DNA of 64,000 nt, from NCBI GenBank assembly GCA_965240325.2, contig OZ251241.1, positions 992,001-1,056,000 of the forward strand, written 5' to 3'. Made by a program: the position numbers and the translations under genes. Under the pieces are notes generated by a model that ran no database searches, was not told the origin of the DNA, and saw nothing but the letters and a program-made list of their open reading frames with translations. This DNA comes from Rebecca billardiae RCC1528 (taxonomy: Eukaryota > Haptophyta). How positions within the stretch are numbered: position 1 is the first letter of the stretch; every line of letters begins with the position of its first letter. This document shows positions 1 through 9,999 of the stretch, piece by piece.

Positions 1-465
1 CCCCATCGGGCGCCTTAAGCCTCACTCCAGGATGGCGCCCTCGCTCGTCTCGGCCGAAAAAAGATGGCGGTGCAGAGCCCCGAGTTGAGCCGCGTGGCAA
101 CGGTCGATCTGGGCGGATATGCTGACCTTTTGGTGCCCCCGCGGCCGCGCCAGCCCGCGCCGCAAAACGGAACCGTTGGTTGCGAGGTCGACGGTTGGTC
201 TGTCCGTTACTCTCGTCGTCCTTAAAAAGTTACCCGCCGTGCGACTTGTGCGGGTACGGTGCCGGTTGAGAGGCCTTGGCCGTGGGGCGGCGGAGGGGCG
301 CGGCTGGGCCAAGCCGAAGGGGGGGACTCCGGCCCTTGGCTGGGCCGCGAGCCCGGGCGGCCGGCCGGTGGAACCCGAACACTGAACACGGAGCGGCCGG
401 TGACCACTTTCTTCTACTCGGCTTTTGAGCAGCAGTGGAACGGCGGAGTCGGGACTCCCAGCACC
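1..465. other. 5' flank of the first gene, no gene recognised
   Basis: No convincing coding sequence is visible. ORFs here are short and lack recognisable motifs. The stretch probably contains the promoter and 5' untranslated region of the papain-like gene that starts at 466. A sequence aagatggcgg lies at 61-70, but it is too short to call a regulatory element. Confidence 0.4.
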
Positions 466-2697
466 ATGCTCAGCGCGGTCGCGGTCGCGCTGTGTGTCGC
501 GGGCGCGGGGGCGGCGAGGGGTAGGGGCAACCTGCGTGACTCGAACGTGCCCACATCCGAGCAGTTCGCCACATTCAAGGGCAAGTTCGGTAAGAGCTAC
601 AACTCGCCCGCCGAGGAGGCGCAGGCGTTCGCAAACTGGCAGGTGAACGATGTGCTGATCGCCACGCACAACGAGCAGCCGCTGCCGTTCACGATTGGGC
701 ACAACAAGTTCTCGGACATGTCTCCGATGCAGGTGCGGCCCCCATCTCGCGGCGTGCACGCCGCGAGCGCGCCCACCCCTGCATCGCGGCGCGTGACGGT
801 CTGCGTGCGCGCGCCGCGCTGGTGCGCGCGCAGTTCCGCGAGGCCATGCTCACGCCTGACCTGTGGCGGCGCAAGATGGCGATGGACAAGGCGTCGCGTG
901 CGAAGGTGGCCGTGCACAAGAAGGGCGATTACGGGCTGCACGAGATGCTGCCGCAGTCCGTCGACTGGACAGCGATGAATGCGATCACCCAGATCGAGGA
1001 TCAGGGCATGGTGCGTGCGCGCGGCCGGCAGGTGGCGGGCGGAGGGCCGCGAGAGGCGAGGGCGTGCACAGGCACGCGGGCGAGCCAAGTGACGCGTGCG
1101 CCGCGCGCCGCCCCGTCTCGGCCCCCGCGCGCGCGCGTGCGCGCGCGCGCAGTGCGCTGGGTCTTGGGCCTTCTCTGCAGTGGCGTCGATCGAGAGCGCG
1201 CACTTCATCGCGCAGGGGATGAAGGAGGAGTACCCGGTGACGAAGGTCTCGCGGCAGCAGCTGCTCGACTGCGGCTACGGCCCGGCGGGCGCGACCTACT
1301 CCGACCACGGCTGCAAGGGCGGCCTGCCCGCGCACGGCTTTGGCTGGACCCAGATGCACGGCGGCCTCTGCACGGAGGCAGACTACCCGTTCCTCTCGTC
1401 GATGGGCTACCGGCACGCGTGCCGCGTGCGCTCGTGCCAGCAGGCGGTGACCGTGAGCGGGTTCAAGGACGTGCAGAAGTTCGACGAGGACGCGCTGCAG
1501 GACGCCGTCGCGCAGCAGCCCGTCACCGTCGCGATCGCCGCGTCGATGCCCGTCTTTCAGTTCTACGAGGGCGGCGTGTTTGATGATCCGCTCGGCAAGG
1601 CATCGGTTCTGGACCACACGATGGTGGTGGTCGGGTACGGCTCGACGACGGCGGGCGTGAACTACTGGAAGCTCAAGAACTCGTGGGGCACCACGTGGGG
1701 CATGGATGGGTACATGCTGCTCAAGCGCAACGTGAACATGTGCGGCATCGCCACCATGCCCGCGTATCCGATCGGCGTGAAGGTGGTGGAGCCAGATGCA
1801 GAGGCGCCCGTGCCCGAGCCGGCGACGAACAGGCGCGGGCACAACAAGCCGCTCGACCTGCAGCCCACGACTTACGACGGCGCGTGCGCCGTGCCAGCCG
1901 ACGGTGACGTCAAGCTCACCTCGTACCCCTCGGGCAACGTGCGCCGCCCGCGCCACGCTCCGCCACCACGCGCGCGCTTCGCGCGTGCGCGTGCGCGTGC
2001 GCCTGCGCCTGCGCCTGCGCCTGGCGGCAACTCGGCGCTCAGCCGCTCGGCACTCCGCCCGCGCCGCCCCACAGGTGCTGCTGTGGTACGACGGCGAATG
2101 GCACACGGTCTGCCAGGAGGCCGCGAACCCGATGTTTGCGTCGCAGGTGTGCAAGAGGCTCGGCTTCAAGCGCGTCGACTATCAGGGCGACAAGACGCAG
2201 GAGCGCAGGTTCCCCATGGTCTCGTCACCGCACTGCACCGGCACAGAGTCGTCGCTCAACGACTGCCGCTTCGACCAGGTGTACAAGAACGACAAATGCG
2301 ACACGTTCCGCAACATGCTCGCCATGTTCGTGACGTGCGCAGACGGCGAGATGACGGACTACGCGTTCCATTGCGGCTATCAGGCCAACGGTGCGCGCGA
2401 CGACAGCGAGCGCGTGGTGCGCGCGCATGTGATGGGCCGCGCTGACGCACACGCGCGCGTGCCGACCCTTTCCCGCGCCCTTGCGGAGCAGCTGGCACAG
2501 CTAGCTCGAGCGAGCTTCGGAACAGCGCGGCGGCCGCCACGGCGGGGCCGGTGGCATCAGCTCGGCATGTGGAGCTCACCGCGGTGCTGGCAGTGGCGGG
2601 CGTCCTGGCTGTGGCAGCCGGCGCGGCAATCGGCCGCCTTCTCGCCGCGCGGCGGCGCACGGCAAGTGGGGAGGCGCCTGCGCAGCCGCTCGCTTAG
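466..2697 (+). CDS. Papain-family (C1A) protein with Ser at the catalytic Cys position, SRCR domain and C-terminal membrane anchor
   Basis: Predicted exons 466-732, 834-1010, 1153-1938, 2075-2390 and 2501-2697 give 580 residues. All junctions are GT-AG and keep frame. A hydrophobic leader (about residues 1-18) precedes an inhibitor I29-like prodomain (FATFKGKFGKSY, HNKFSDMSPMQ) and a C1A catalytic domain. The oxyanion/active-site block reads QGMCAGSWAFSA where papains have QxCGSCWAFS, so the nucleophile Cys is replaced by Ser (TCT). The catalytic His (LDHTMVVVGYG) and Asn (LKNSWGTTWG) are kept. A scavenger receptor Cys-rich domain follows (WYDGEWHTVC, ASQVCKRLGF, SSLNDC). A Ser/Ala linker then leads to one membrane helix (about 22 residues) and a basic tail ending at TAG 2695-2697. 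The ATG at 466 was chosen because it begins the leader. Inference: secreted or cell-surface type I membrane protein, perhaps a binding pseudoprotease like SERA- or TINAG-type relatives. Domain calls are strong; activity is unknown. Confidence 0.87.
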
Positions 2698-3229
2698 CTG
2701 TATTACAAATTGGGGGGTGCAGGCGAGTCGCGTGCCGCAGGGCAATGCCCTGCGTGCGCGGAGCGTGCCTGACCAGGGCAGCTTGGGTGCTCGCTGCTGC
2801 TGTGCTGAGGCACTTTGGCGGCGCCTCGGCTGGGTCTTAGTACTGTATTACAAGTACAACTACAAGGCGGTATGATCAATGATGAAGGTATTCGGTGGTT
2901 GCGCGGCGGCGGCGCTGTCGGAGCCCGGATATTATTGATGCCCGATATAGCGCGCTAGAATTAGTAGCTATAGATGAGTATATCCGTAGCACTAGCCACT
3001 AGCACTACTGACTACTCACTAGCAGTGTCAGAATCCGTAGTCCAATCTTAATCTTTATATCGTCTATTTTTTACAATAATTATGCGGCAATAAATTTATA
3101 ATGCGGGCGGCCGTGTGTTTACTGTGTTTACGTGACGAATTGACGTACACGTGCGTGTGACTGTGTGTGTGTGTGTGGTGTGTGAGTGAGTAAGTGAGTG
3201 ACCAGACTCACTGGGACAAAACGGGAGAG

Positions 3230-3300
3230 GCCCCCCGTTCTGAACGTTCTCCAAACGCGTTTGGGGCCTCGCCGTTCCGAACTGGTTTGCTGAACGGCTG
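3230..3300. repeat. Dispersed repeat, copy A
   Basis: About 70 bp similar to 4013-4080. Shared blocks are ccgttctgaacgttctc, acgcgtttgggg and cgccgttccgaac. This copy contains the perfect 14-bp palindrome ccaaacgcgtttgg. It may be a fragment of a small non-autonomous element; ends and target duplications are not clear. Confidence 0.6.
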
Positions 3301-4012
3301 AGTCAGGATCGCACATGAGTGGTCGGTTGTCATCCGGACTGCTAGCTGTAGACGCGCGACTGGCAGTCGCGGCGGGCTGTGCGCCGGCTGGCGCGCCTCG
3401 GTAGACGACGACGCGAGCGCTGACGGCCAGTCGTGGCGAGGAGGCCCTCAGGCCGACTTCATGGCTATGCTAGTGGCAATCAATGAGCTCAGCAGCGTGC
3501 TCGTCAGCAGCGCCGAGCCCGCGCCCGGCCCGGCGCATACGCCCACCTAGCGGCGAGGGGCTGCGGGCGGCGGCCGGAGCAGCCACGAGGCACGTTAGGC
3601 AGTCATAATAAGTATAGCTAACGCGCGCGATACAACCCGAACCGCCGCGGACTGGGCGGCGCCGCCGGCGCCGCCCGACCCGCCAGTGACCACGTCCGCA
3701 CTGACCGCGGACCGTGGTCCTGCGAGTGGCACGGCTGCACTGTTAGACTACTGAGTTGCCGCTGTTAGAGACCGTGGCTCGGAACTGCGTGTCTGACAAT
3801 CTGTATCACTGAGCGTACAACTCGGACAATTGACGTACGAATGACTTACTGACTAGAGTCGGCACGCCCCGACCGCCGCGGGCCAGGGCCGGGCATCGTC
3901 CGCTCCGGCCCGGCCGCCGCTGGCGGCGCCGGCCAGCCAGCCCGGGCTGCACCGGCCGGCGGCCTGCGGCCGGCACCGGCCGCCCGCCGGCAGTGGCGGC
4001 CGATGGAGGCCT

Positions 4013-4080
4013 GCCGCCGTTCTGAACGTTCTCAAATAACGCGTTTGGGGCCGCGCCGTTCCGAACGGTTTGCCAAACGC
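4013..4080. repeat. Dispersed repeat, copy B
   Basis: Second copy, same orientation, of the repeat at 3230-3300. It shares ccgttctgaacgttctc and gcgtttgggg and differs by a short insertion (aaataa) in the centre that breaks the palindrome seen in copy A. Confidence 0.6.
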
Positions 4081-4453
4081 TCCCAGTCCCAGTCTGTGTG
4101 TGACTGATGACGCCTGCTAAGTTTGATTTTGAATAAACTGAAAGCCTTTTTACCCCTGCTTGCATGCGCAGCAGGATTACTCGTGAGCAGGAGTATATAT
4201 ATATTAATAATTATATATATATCCGTCATAATAATGTATTATGTGTCGTAATATTATATATATATAATATTGCGCTTATTATTGCTCGATGGCAATCAAT
4301 AATATGCTGAATATTATATATCATCAGCATCCGAATTATTATTGAAATTTTAATTCGGCGCTGCTGACTTGATCGCACGGGCCGCGCAGTGCCGCGCACG
4401 CAGGCGCTCACCCTTCGCAACTCAGTGCAGCTGCGATGCGCACGGTCCTGGTT

Positions 4454-6282
4454 TCATGTCGAGCCGAACTCCGCAGCCCAGGCCTCGTACTTGCTCGCGT
4501 CGACGGCTGTCGGCCTGGTGCGGCTCAGTGCCCGCGCGATGTCCTCGGCCGTCACCTTGCCGACCGGCGGCGGCGGATCGTGCTGGCCCGACTGCGCGCC
4601 CGCGACGGCCCCTCCGCCACGGCGTGCCGCGGCCCCTGGTGCGGTGGCCGCGCTGGCGGAGGCGTCGGCTTGCCGCGACACCTCGAGCTGAGTGAGTAGC
4701 CGGCGCAGCGGCGCCATGGCCGCCTCCTTGCATACCAAGACGAGGTCCGATCCCGAGTAGCCGTCCGTGCGCTCCGCCACCTCCGCAAGCCTGCATCCGT
4801 CCTCGATGCGCTCGGGCGTGAGCAGCTTGTTCAGGATCCAAAGGCGGCCGGATGGCCCTGGCCTGCAGGCGGCGCGAGGGCGGCGCGGCCGCGCGTGTGA
4901 GCGCGCGCCCAATGCTGGCTTCATCCGCAGCAAGATGAGCCTGCTTTGGCACTTCTCGCGTTGGCGCGCGCGCGCACGGGCACGTGCGCGCGCGCACACC
5001 TCGGCACGAGGATGCGCTTCTCGAGCCGGCGGAGCAGCGCGCCGTCGAGCTCCCACGGCAGGTTGGTCGCGCCGAGCACGAACGTGGGCCTCTGCCCGGG
5101 CGCGCCGGCGCTCGTTTGCAAGCCGTCCATCTGGACGAGGAGCTCCGTCTTCATGCGGCGCGAGCCCTCGTGCTCGCCGCCGTCGCCACGCTGGCTCATC
5201 AGCGAGTCGATCTCGTCGATGAAGACGGTCGACGGCGCGTGGTGCCGCGCGAGCTCGAAGAGCACGCGCACCAGCTTCTCCGAGTCGCCGCGCCACTTGG
5301 AGACGATCGTGGACGCGGACACGTTGAAGAAGGTCGTTTCGCACTCCGACGCGACGGCCTTGGCGAGCATCGTCTTGCCCGTGCCCGGCGGGCCGTAGAG
5401 CAGCACGCCGCGCCAGGGCGCGAGCAGCCCGGTGAAGTAGTCGGGGTATTTGAGCGGCAGCACCAGCGACTCCGAGAGCACGCGCTTCACGCCGTCGAGC
5501 TCGGCGATGTCCGACATGCCCACGTTTGGGTTTGCCTGCACGACATCGCGCATGAGCCAGCCGCCGAGATCGCGCAGCTCCGGGTGCATGTGGAAGTGCG
5601 GCGGGAGCGCCTTCTTGAGGCGGTTCTCCCACGTGCTCGCGCCGGGGCCGTCGGCGTCCTCCGCCGCCGCGTCCACCCCGCCCGCGCCCCCCGCCGCGCC
5701 GCCGGCGCCGCCGCCCGCGCCGCCGGCCGCCGTACCCACCAGCCCGAGACCGTCGACGCCGGCCGGAGCCGACGGGGCCGTGGGGGCCGAGCCGTTCGCC
5801 GCGGTGGCCTGGCGCGGCGGCTTGGCGGCCGCGCTTGGGCGCCCATTCCCGCTCGAGACGCGCCGCGCCGCCGCCGCGCCGCCGCCCGCACTCGCGTCGC
5901 CGGCGCCGGCGGCGCGGCGCTGCTCGATGGAGCCGTTGCTCGGGACGCGCGTCAGCGCCTTCTTGGCGGGAGCAGCGCCCGCGGCGCCGACGTCAACGCC
6001 CTGCCCCACGGCCTTCTTCACGAGCTTTGGCTTCCGGTCGAAGCGCATCTCGAAGTACGCCTCGTACTCCTGCACGATCGTCATCAGGTCGACGTTGTCA
6101 GCAACGACGTAGTCGGCAAGCTGCACGCCCGACTCGCTGGCCAGGGACTCGCACGCGCCGCGGTAGCCGTGGTCGAGGAGGTGGTACATGGTGAGCACGA
6201 TCAAATTCTTCCGACGCTCCGCCACGCGCCGCTCCTCCTGCTGCCGCGCCTCGGACTCAGCGCGGCTGCGCGCGCGCTCCAT
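4454..6282 (-). CDS. KATNAL2: Katanin p60-like AAA ATPase with LisH domain (KATNAL2-like)
   Basis: Two exons, 6282-5000 and 4862-4454, give 563 residues (human KATNAL2 is about 540). The intron (4999-4863) has donor GTGTGC and acceptor CTGCAG. The first ~75 residues form a LisH motif ([16 protein letters not shown]) with an RxEEER-type start. A low-complexity Ala/Gly/Pro linker follows. The AAA module has Walker A GPPGTGKT, Walker [10 protein letters not shown], sensor [15 protein letters not shown] and the meiotic-clade C-terminal helix ([14 protein letters not shown]). Katanins of this group sever or remodel microtubules as hexamers; KATNAL2 types are tied to centrioles and flagella. The ATG at 6282 begins the conserved region. 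The ~45-residue Ala/Gly-rich insertion near the C-terminus is unusual. The gene is divergent from the PAP2 gene at 6457. Confidence 0.9.
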
Positions 6283-6456
6283 CGCTCCCGCGGCCGTTGC
6301 TCAACTGCGGACCGCCACGAAATCCGCCGAGCCGCGCCGAGCCGACTCCCACCAGGAGCTTGCACGATGGCTGCCCTGCATCTGACGCCCTTGCCTGTGG
6401 CTGCATCAGCATTTCGATTTTCGTCAGAGCCCGCCGGATAAGTTCGTCAAGGCTCG
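6283..6456. promoter_or_regulatory. Candidate shared promoter of the katanin and PAP2 genes
   Basis: The 174 bp between two divergent start codons must contain both 5' regions. No TATA box is seen. A T-rich patch at about 6412-6425 is the only departure from the local GC bias. The call rests on position only. Confidence 0.35.
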
Positions 6457-8427
6457 ATGTCCGACGAACACAGGCGGGCCATGCCCGTGCCCGACGAGGA
6501 CATGGCGGGGCCCAAGGCTGGGGGAGACGAGGGCTGCGAGAGCTACTACTTCCCGCTCGCGTATGGCCTCGTGTGCGCGCGCGACACTGCGCGGCGCTAC
6601 CTGCTCAAGCAGATCACCGTCACGACGGCGTGGATGCCCACAATCAGTGCGCGGCGCAAGCGCGTGCTCACGCGCTACTTTGAGCTGTGCTCGTTCTGCG
6701 GCGAGGAGCCATTCTACTTCCTCGCCGTGCCGGTGTACATGTGGTTTTGCGACTCTGGGAACGCGGTCCCCCTCGTCCTGCTCTTCCTCGCCAACATCTA
6801 CCTGGGCAACTGGCTGAAGAATCTATTTGGGCTGCCGAGGCCGCCGCCCGCGATGCGTTCTGCAAAGTGCAGTGACTATGGCTGGCCGTCGACGCACTCG
6901 ATGAACGCGGTGGCGCTCCCATTCTACCTGCTGCGCTGCGCCTTCCCGATCGCCGTGTGGGAGTACGAGCAGCCGTGGCGCATGTGGCTGTGCGGAGGTG
7001 CGAAGGCGGAGCGCGCGCGCGCGCGCTCCGCCCAGTGAGGCGCTCGGCCCTCTCAGCCGCGCCCTGCCGCACACCCGCTCGGCGCGCGCCTCCCGCAGCC
7101 GTGGCCACCACGTGGGCCCTCTCCGTCTCGCTCTCGCGCGTCTACCTCGGCGTGCACTCGCCAGCAGATGTACAGGTGAGAGCAGCTCGAGGTCGCGGCC
7201 TCTCAGCCACCGGCTGCGCCCGAGCCGACGCGCATGCTGCCACGCGTGCCGCCGAGCGCCTGCTGCGACTCACCGCCCGACTCCGCACACCGCGCTCGCC
7301 TGCGCGATCCGTGCGCGTGCCACAGGGCGGCATGATGATCGGTGCCGTCGTCCTCCGGCTCTGGCTCTCGGTGCACCGCTCGCTTCACCTGCTGGTCGTT
7401 GGCGCGGGCGTGGCCGAGGCCAGCGTTGTGGCGCACGGCGCGGCAGCGAGCGCGGCCAGCGCCGATGCGGAGCCGCCGTTCGGTTTTTTCCTCTGGCTCA
7501 CGCTGGGCGCGGTGCTGGCGATCATGGCGCACCCGGTTGTCTCGCCGCGCACGAACAGCTTCGCCGAGTCCGTCTCGACGGTCTCCTTCGGCTACGGCTT
7601 CATCGCGGGCACGCGGCTCGCGCGCGGCAACCTCGCTGTGGCGACCACTGCTGAGCACATGGGCGCGACCAACGTGCTGGCGTGCGTCGTGTCGGGCGGG
7701 CTCATCATCGGCGTGACGAAGATGATGTCGGGCTACATCGCGAGGTGCGCGCCGCGCTGCGGCACGGCTTGGCTGCCCGCTTCACACGCGCGAGAGCAGT
7801 CCCGCGCCTCCACGGCCATTCGCGCGCGCGCCCGGCGCGCGAGGCCTGACCGTGCGCCCCCGCCACGCGCGCCTCGCGTCTGGCGCCCCGCGGTGCTGCG
7901 CGTGCGCGCACGCAGCGCGATGATGCGCTACGGGCCCACGCGCCGGCTCGTGCACGCCCTGCTTGTCGGCCTGCCGCTCTGCGCGCTGCTCCGGTCGTGC
8001 GCGCTGGTGGATATTCCCACGAAGGGGGTACGCGCCGCACGCGCCCTCGAAGCGCGCCGCGGCCCGCTGCGCGAGCGCGATGGCTCACCCCTGCCCCGCG
8101 CCCGCCCCTTGGCCCCCATGCACCGCGCGCGCACACACGCAGGGGGCCTTGTTCACGTGCATGTGTGCAGCTGTCTACTGCTCCGAAGTCGGCGAGGGCA
8201 TGCTCTCGCCGCGCCCGGTGTCTGCGCCGAGCCGCTGGCCGGCGCCACAGCCGCCGAGGGCACTCCTGCGACGGCTCTCCTCCGGGGCCAGCAGCGCCGA
8301 CGCGCGCGAGCAGGCCGGTGGCGACAGCGTGGAGGAGGTGATCGGCCGGTTCATCAACTACGCGAGCTGTGGCCTCGCGCTCACGTTGGGTGTGCCAGCG
8401 GCTTTCAGCGCCCTCGGGCTGCGCTGA
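6457..8427 (+). CDS. PAP2-family sphingosine-1-phosphate phosphatase-like membrane protein
   Basis: Five exons, 6457-6997, 7099-7175, 7326-7744, 7916-8027 and 8143-8427, give 477 residues. Acid-phosphatase motifs are intact: C1 KNLFGLPRPP (KxxxxxxRP), C2 PSTHSMN (PSGH type) and C3 SRVYLGVHSPAD (SRxxxxxHxxxD). Several hydrophobic helices surround them and the C-terminus (FINYASCGLALTLG...) resembles plant and yeast long-chain-base phosphatases. Such enzymes dephosphorylate sphingoid-base phosphates at the ER. C3 lies in the short second exon. The acceptor of the last intron is the weakest call: it was chosen at 8143 to keep phase and leaves a ~60-residue Ser/Pro/Arg insertion before the last helix. 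The start ATG at 6457 is the first in frame. Confidence 0.82.
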
Positions 8428-8693
8428 ATACGCGATGAATGCCGTCTGTTGTCGGCATTACGAGTGACTCGTGGCTGCCAGTCAGTAACTGCCGACGCAT
8501 CATCATTAATACCCGCGCGTGGATGACTATACCGGCCGTAGCAGTTACGACTGATTATTGACATGAGTCAGACGTCGTCACTCGTCAGTCACTGACTCAG
8601 ATGCCAGACTGACTAGTGACTGTCCTCAGCTGCGCTGAATCGGATCAACATCAGTGGATGGCTCCGTCGCCCAGAAGAACCGGCGGCCACCGG
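8428..8693. other. Short convergent intergenic spacer
   Basis: Between the stop codons of two converging genes. It contains many short ACTGACTCA-like runs (gactgacgag, cagtcactgactcag) but no gene. Confidence 0.5.
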
Positions 8694-9788
8694 TCACTCG
8701 CCATACCACGCGGTCTCGTCGTCGACATTGCGCGTGGCGAACTCCGTCGCGAAGCACGTCGCGCCCAGCCCCTCGTCCCATCCCTCGAGCGGGGGCGCGC
8801 CGTCTGGTGGGCCGAGGCAGAAGACCGAAGTTCCCGAGCCGCTCATCATCGCAACCTTCCAGCCGCGCGAGCGCAGCTCGGCCTTGATGTCGTCGAGGCG
8901 GGGCAGCAGCGAGAGCGCGGGCGGCTCGAGGTCGTTCACGTACGCCCCCGCGTCGAGCAGCCCGCCCGGCGCGCGCATGCGCGAGAGCAGCTCGGTCGGC
9001 TCGGCGGTCGAAAGCGCGCCCAGGTCAAGGGTCTTATACACCAGGCCGGTCGAGAGGCCCTCGGGCGGCTTCAGGACGGTGATGGGGCACGGGCCGAGCG
9101 GCGGGAGCGACTCGATCTGCTCGCCGCGGCCGGTGCAGTACGCCGTGCCGGAGGAGAAGAAGAAGGAGATGTCCGAGCCCAACTCGCCGCCCCACTCGCG
9201 CAAGTCCGCCATCGAGGCCGGATAGCCAGCAAGCCGGTTGGCCGCAAACAGGGCCGCCGCCGCGTCCGCCGAGCCGCCGCCCATGCCCGCCTGCACGGGG
9301 ATGCGCTTGACGAGCTCGACGTGTACGGGCTGCTTCACGCCCGTCTTCTGCGAGAACAGCTCGAGCGCACGCAGCACGAGGTTCGACGAGTCGACGGGCA
9401 CCTCGGCCGCATCCGCCGCTGGCTCACCCTCGAGCATGATCGACATGGACGAGTGCGGCGCGTCGGCCGCGTCGAGGCGCCACACGCGCAGAGTGTCGCC
9501 GAGCGCGAGCGCCTGAAAGAGCGAGGCGAGCTCGTGGTAGCCGTCCTCCCGACGCCGCAGGATACGCAGGAAGAGGTTCACCTTTGATGGCGCGAGCACC
9601 TCGGCGTCCGGGCGTCGACCTGTCGGCACCGAGCTCGCGCGCACGGCGGCGCCCAGCCGCCCGCTGCGCCCAGCGGCTCGTGCCGAAAGAGCGCTATGCG
9701 TCACGTCGCCGGGCAGTGGCGCGAACGCTCCTGCTTCTGTCACCATCGCCGCCAGCGCCAGTAGCGCGCACATCGACGGCGACATCAT
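8694..9788 (-). CDS. ispE: Plastid 4-diphosphocytidyl-2-C-methyl-D-erythritol kinase
   Basis: Single exon, 364 residues from the ATG at 9788 (a second ATG follows at 9785). IspE phosphorylates CDP-ME in the plastid MEP pathway to IPP/DMAPP. GHMP-kinase signatures are complete: substrate motif APSKVNLFLRI, the ATP loop PVQAGMGGGSADAAAAL, DISFFFSSGTAY and the C-terminal glycine motif MMSGSGTSVF. The N-terminus is a bipartite leader: a hydrophobic signal peptide (MCALLALAAMVTEAGA), then FAP at the predicted cleavage site and a Ser/Ala/Arg-rich transit peptide. GAFAP is the hallmark of import into red-derived secondary plastids. The frame stays open to 9905 but has no ATG there. The gene is divergent from the kinase gene at 10000. 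Confidence 0.95.
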   Translation of the reverse strand: MMSPSMCALLALAAMVTEAGAFAPLPGDVTHSALSARAAGRSGRLGAAVRASSVPTGRRPDAEVLAPSKVNLFLRILRRREDGYHELASLFQALALGDTLRVWRLDAADAPHSSMSIMLEGEPAADAAEVPVDSSNLVLRALELFSQKTGVKQPVHVELVKRIPVQAGMGGGSADAAAALFAANRLAGYPASMADLREWGGELGSDISFFFSSGTAYCTGRGEQIESLPPLGPCPITVLKPPEGLSTGLVYKTLDLGALSTAEPTELLSRMRAPGGLLDAGAYVNDLEPPALSLLPRLDDIKAELRSRGWKVAMMSGSGTSVFCLGPPDGAPPLEGWDEGLGATCFATEFATRNVDDETAWYGE

Positions 9789-9999
9789 GGCCGGCGACGA
9801 CGACGCGATCTGTCGATCGCTAATGAGCGCGCGCACGAAACTCCGAAAATGGAAAATACTGGAAAATGGAATTTGCAGCGGCAAAACAAAATGGCGGTCG
9901 TTCAAAACTCAAAAGCTTGCACTGGCGGATCCTCACCTGCTGCTCGGAGCGCGGGCCGCGCGTTAGAGCTTGCCGGCCGCCGCCTCGCCCGCGGGCACG
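9789..9999. promoter_or_regulatory. Candidate shared promoter of ispE and the CaMK-GRAM kinase gene
   Basis: The 211 bp between divergent ATGs include an A-rich patch at about 9840-9920 with repeated ggaaaat words, against a GC-rich background. That is compatible with a core promoter or 5' UTR region. No TATA or CCAAT box is clear. Confidence 0.35.

Larger units (their letters stand above)
2698..4453. other. Gene-free, AT-richer interval
   Basis: About 1.75 kb without a supportable gene. It holds short AT-rich runs (around 3050-3110 and 4190-4350), a TG-rich run (about 3150-3190) and two copies of a dispersed repeat annotated separately. ORFs are short, low-complexity and motif-free. The 3' ends of the flanking genes converge here, so it also contains both terminators or poly(A) sites. 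Confidence 0.6.

Noticed and set aside
4984-6441. 485-codon plus-strand frame antisense to the katanin gene
   Set aside because: Shadow of the LisH/AAA coding strand.
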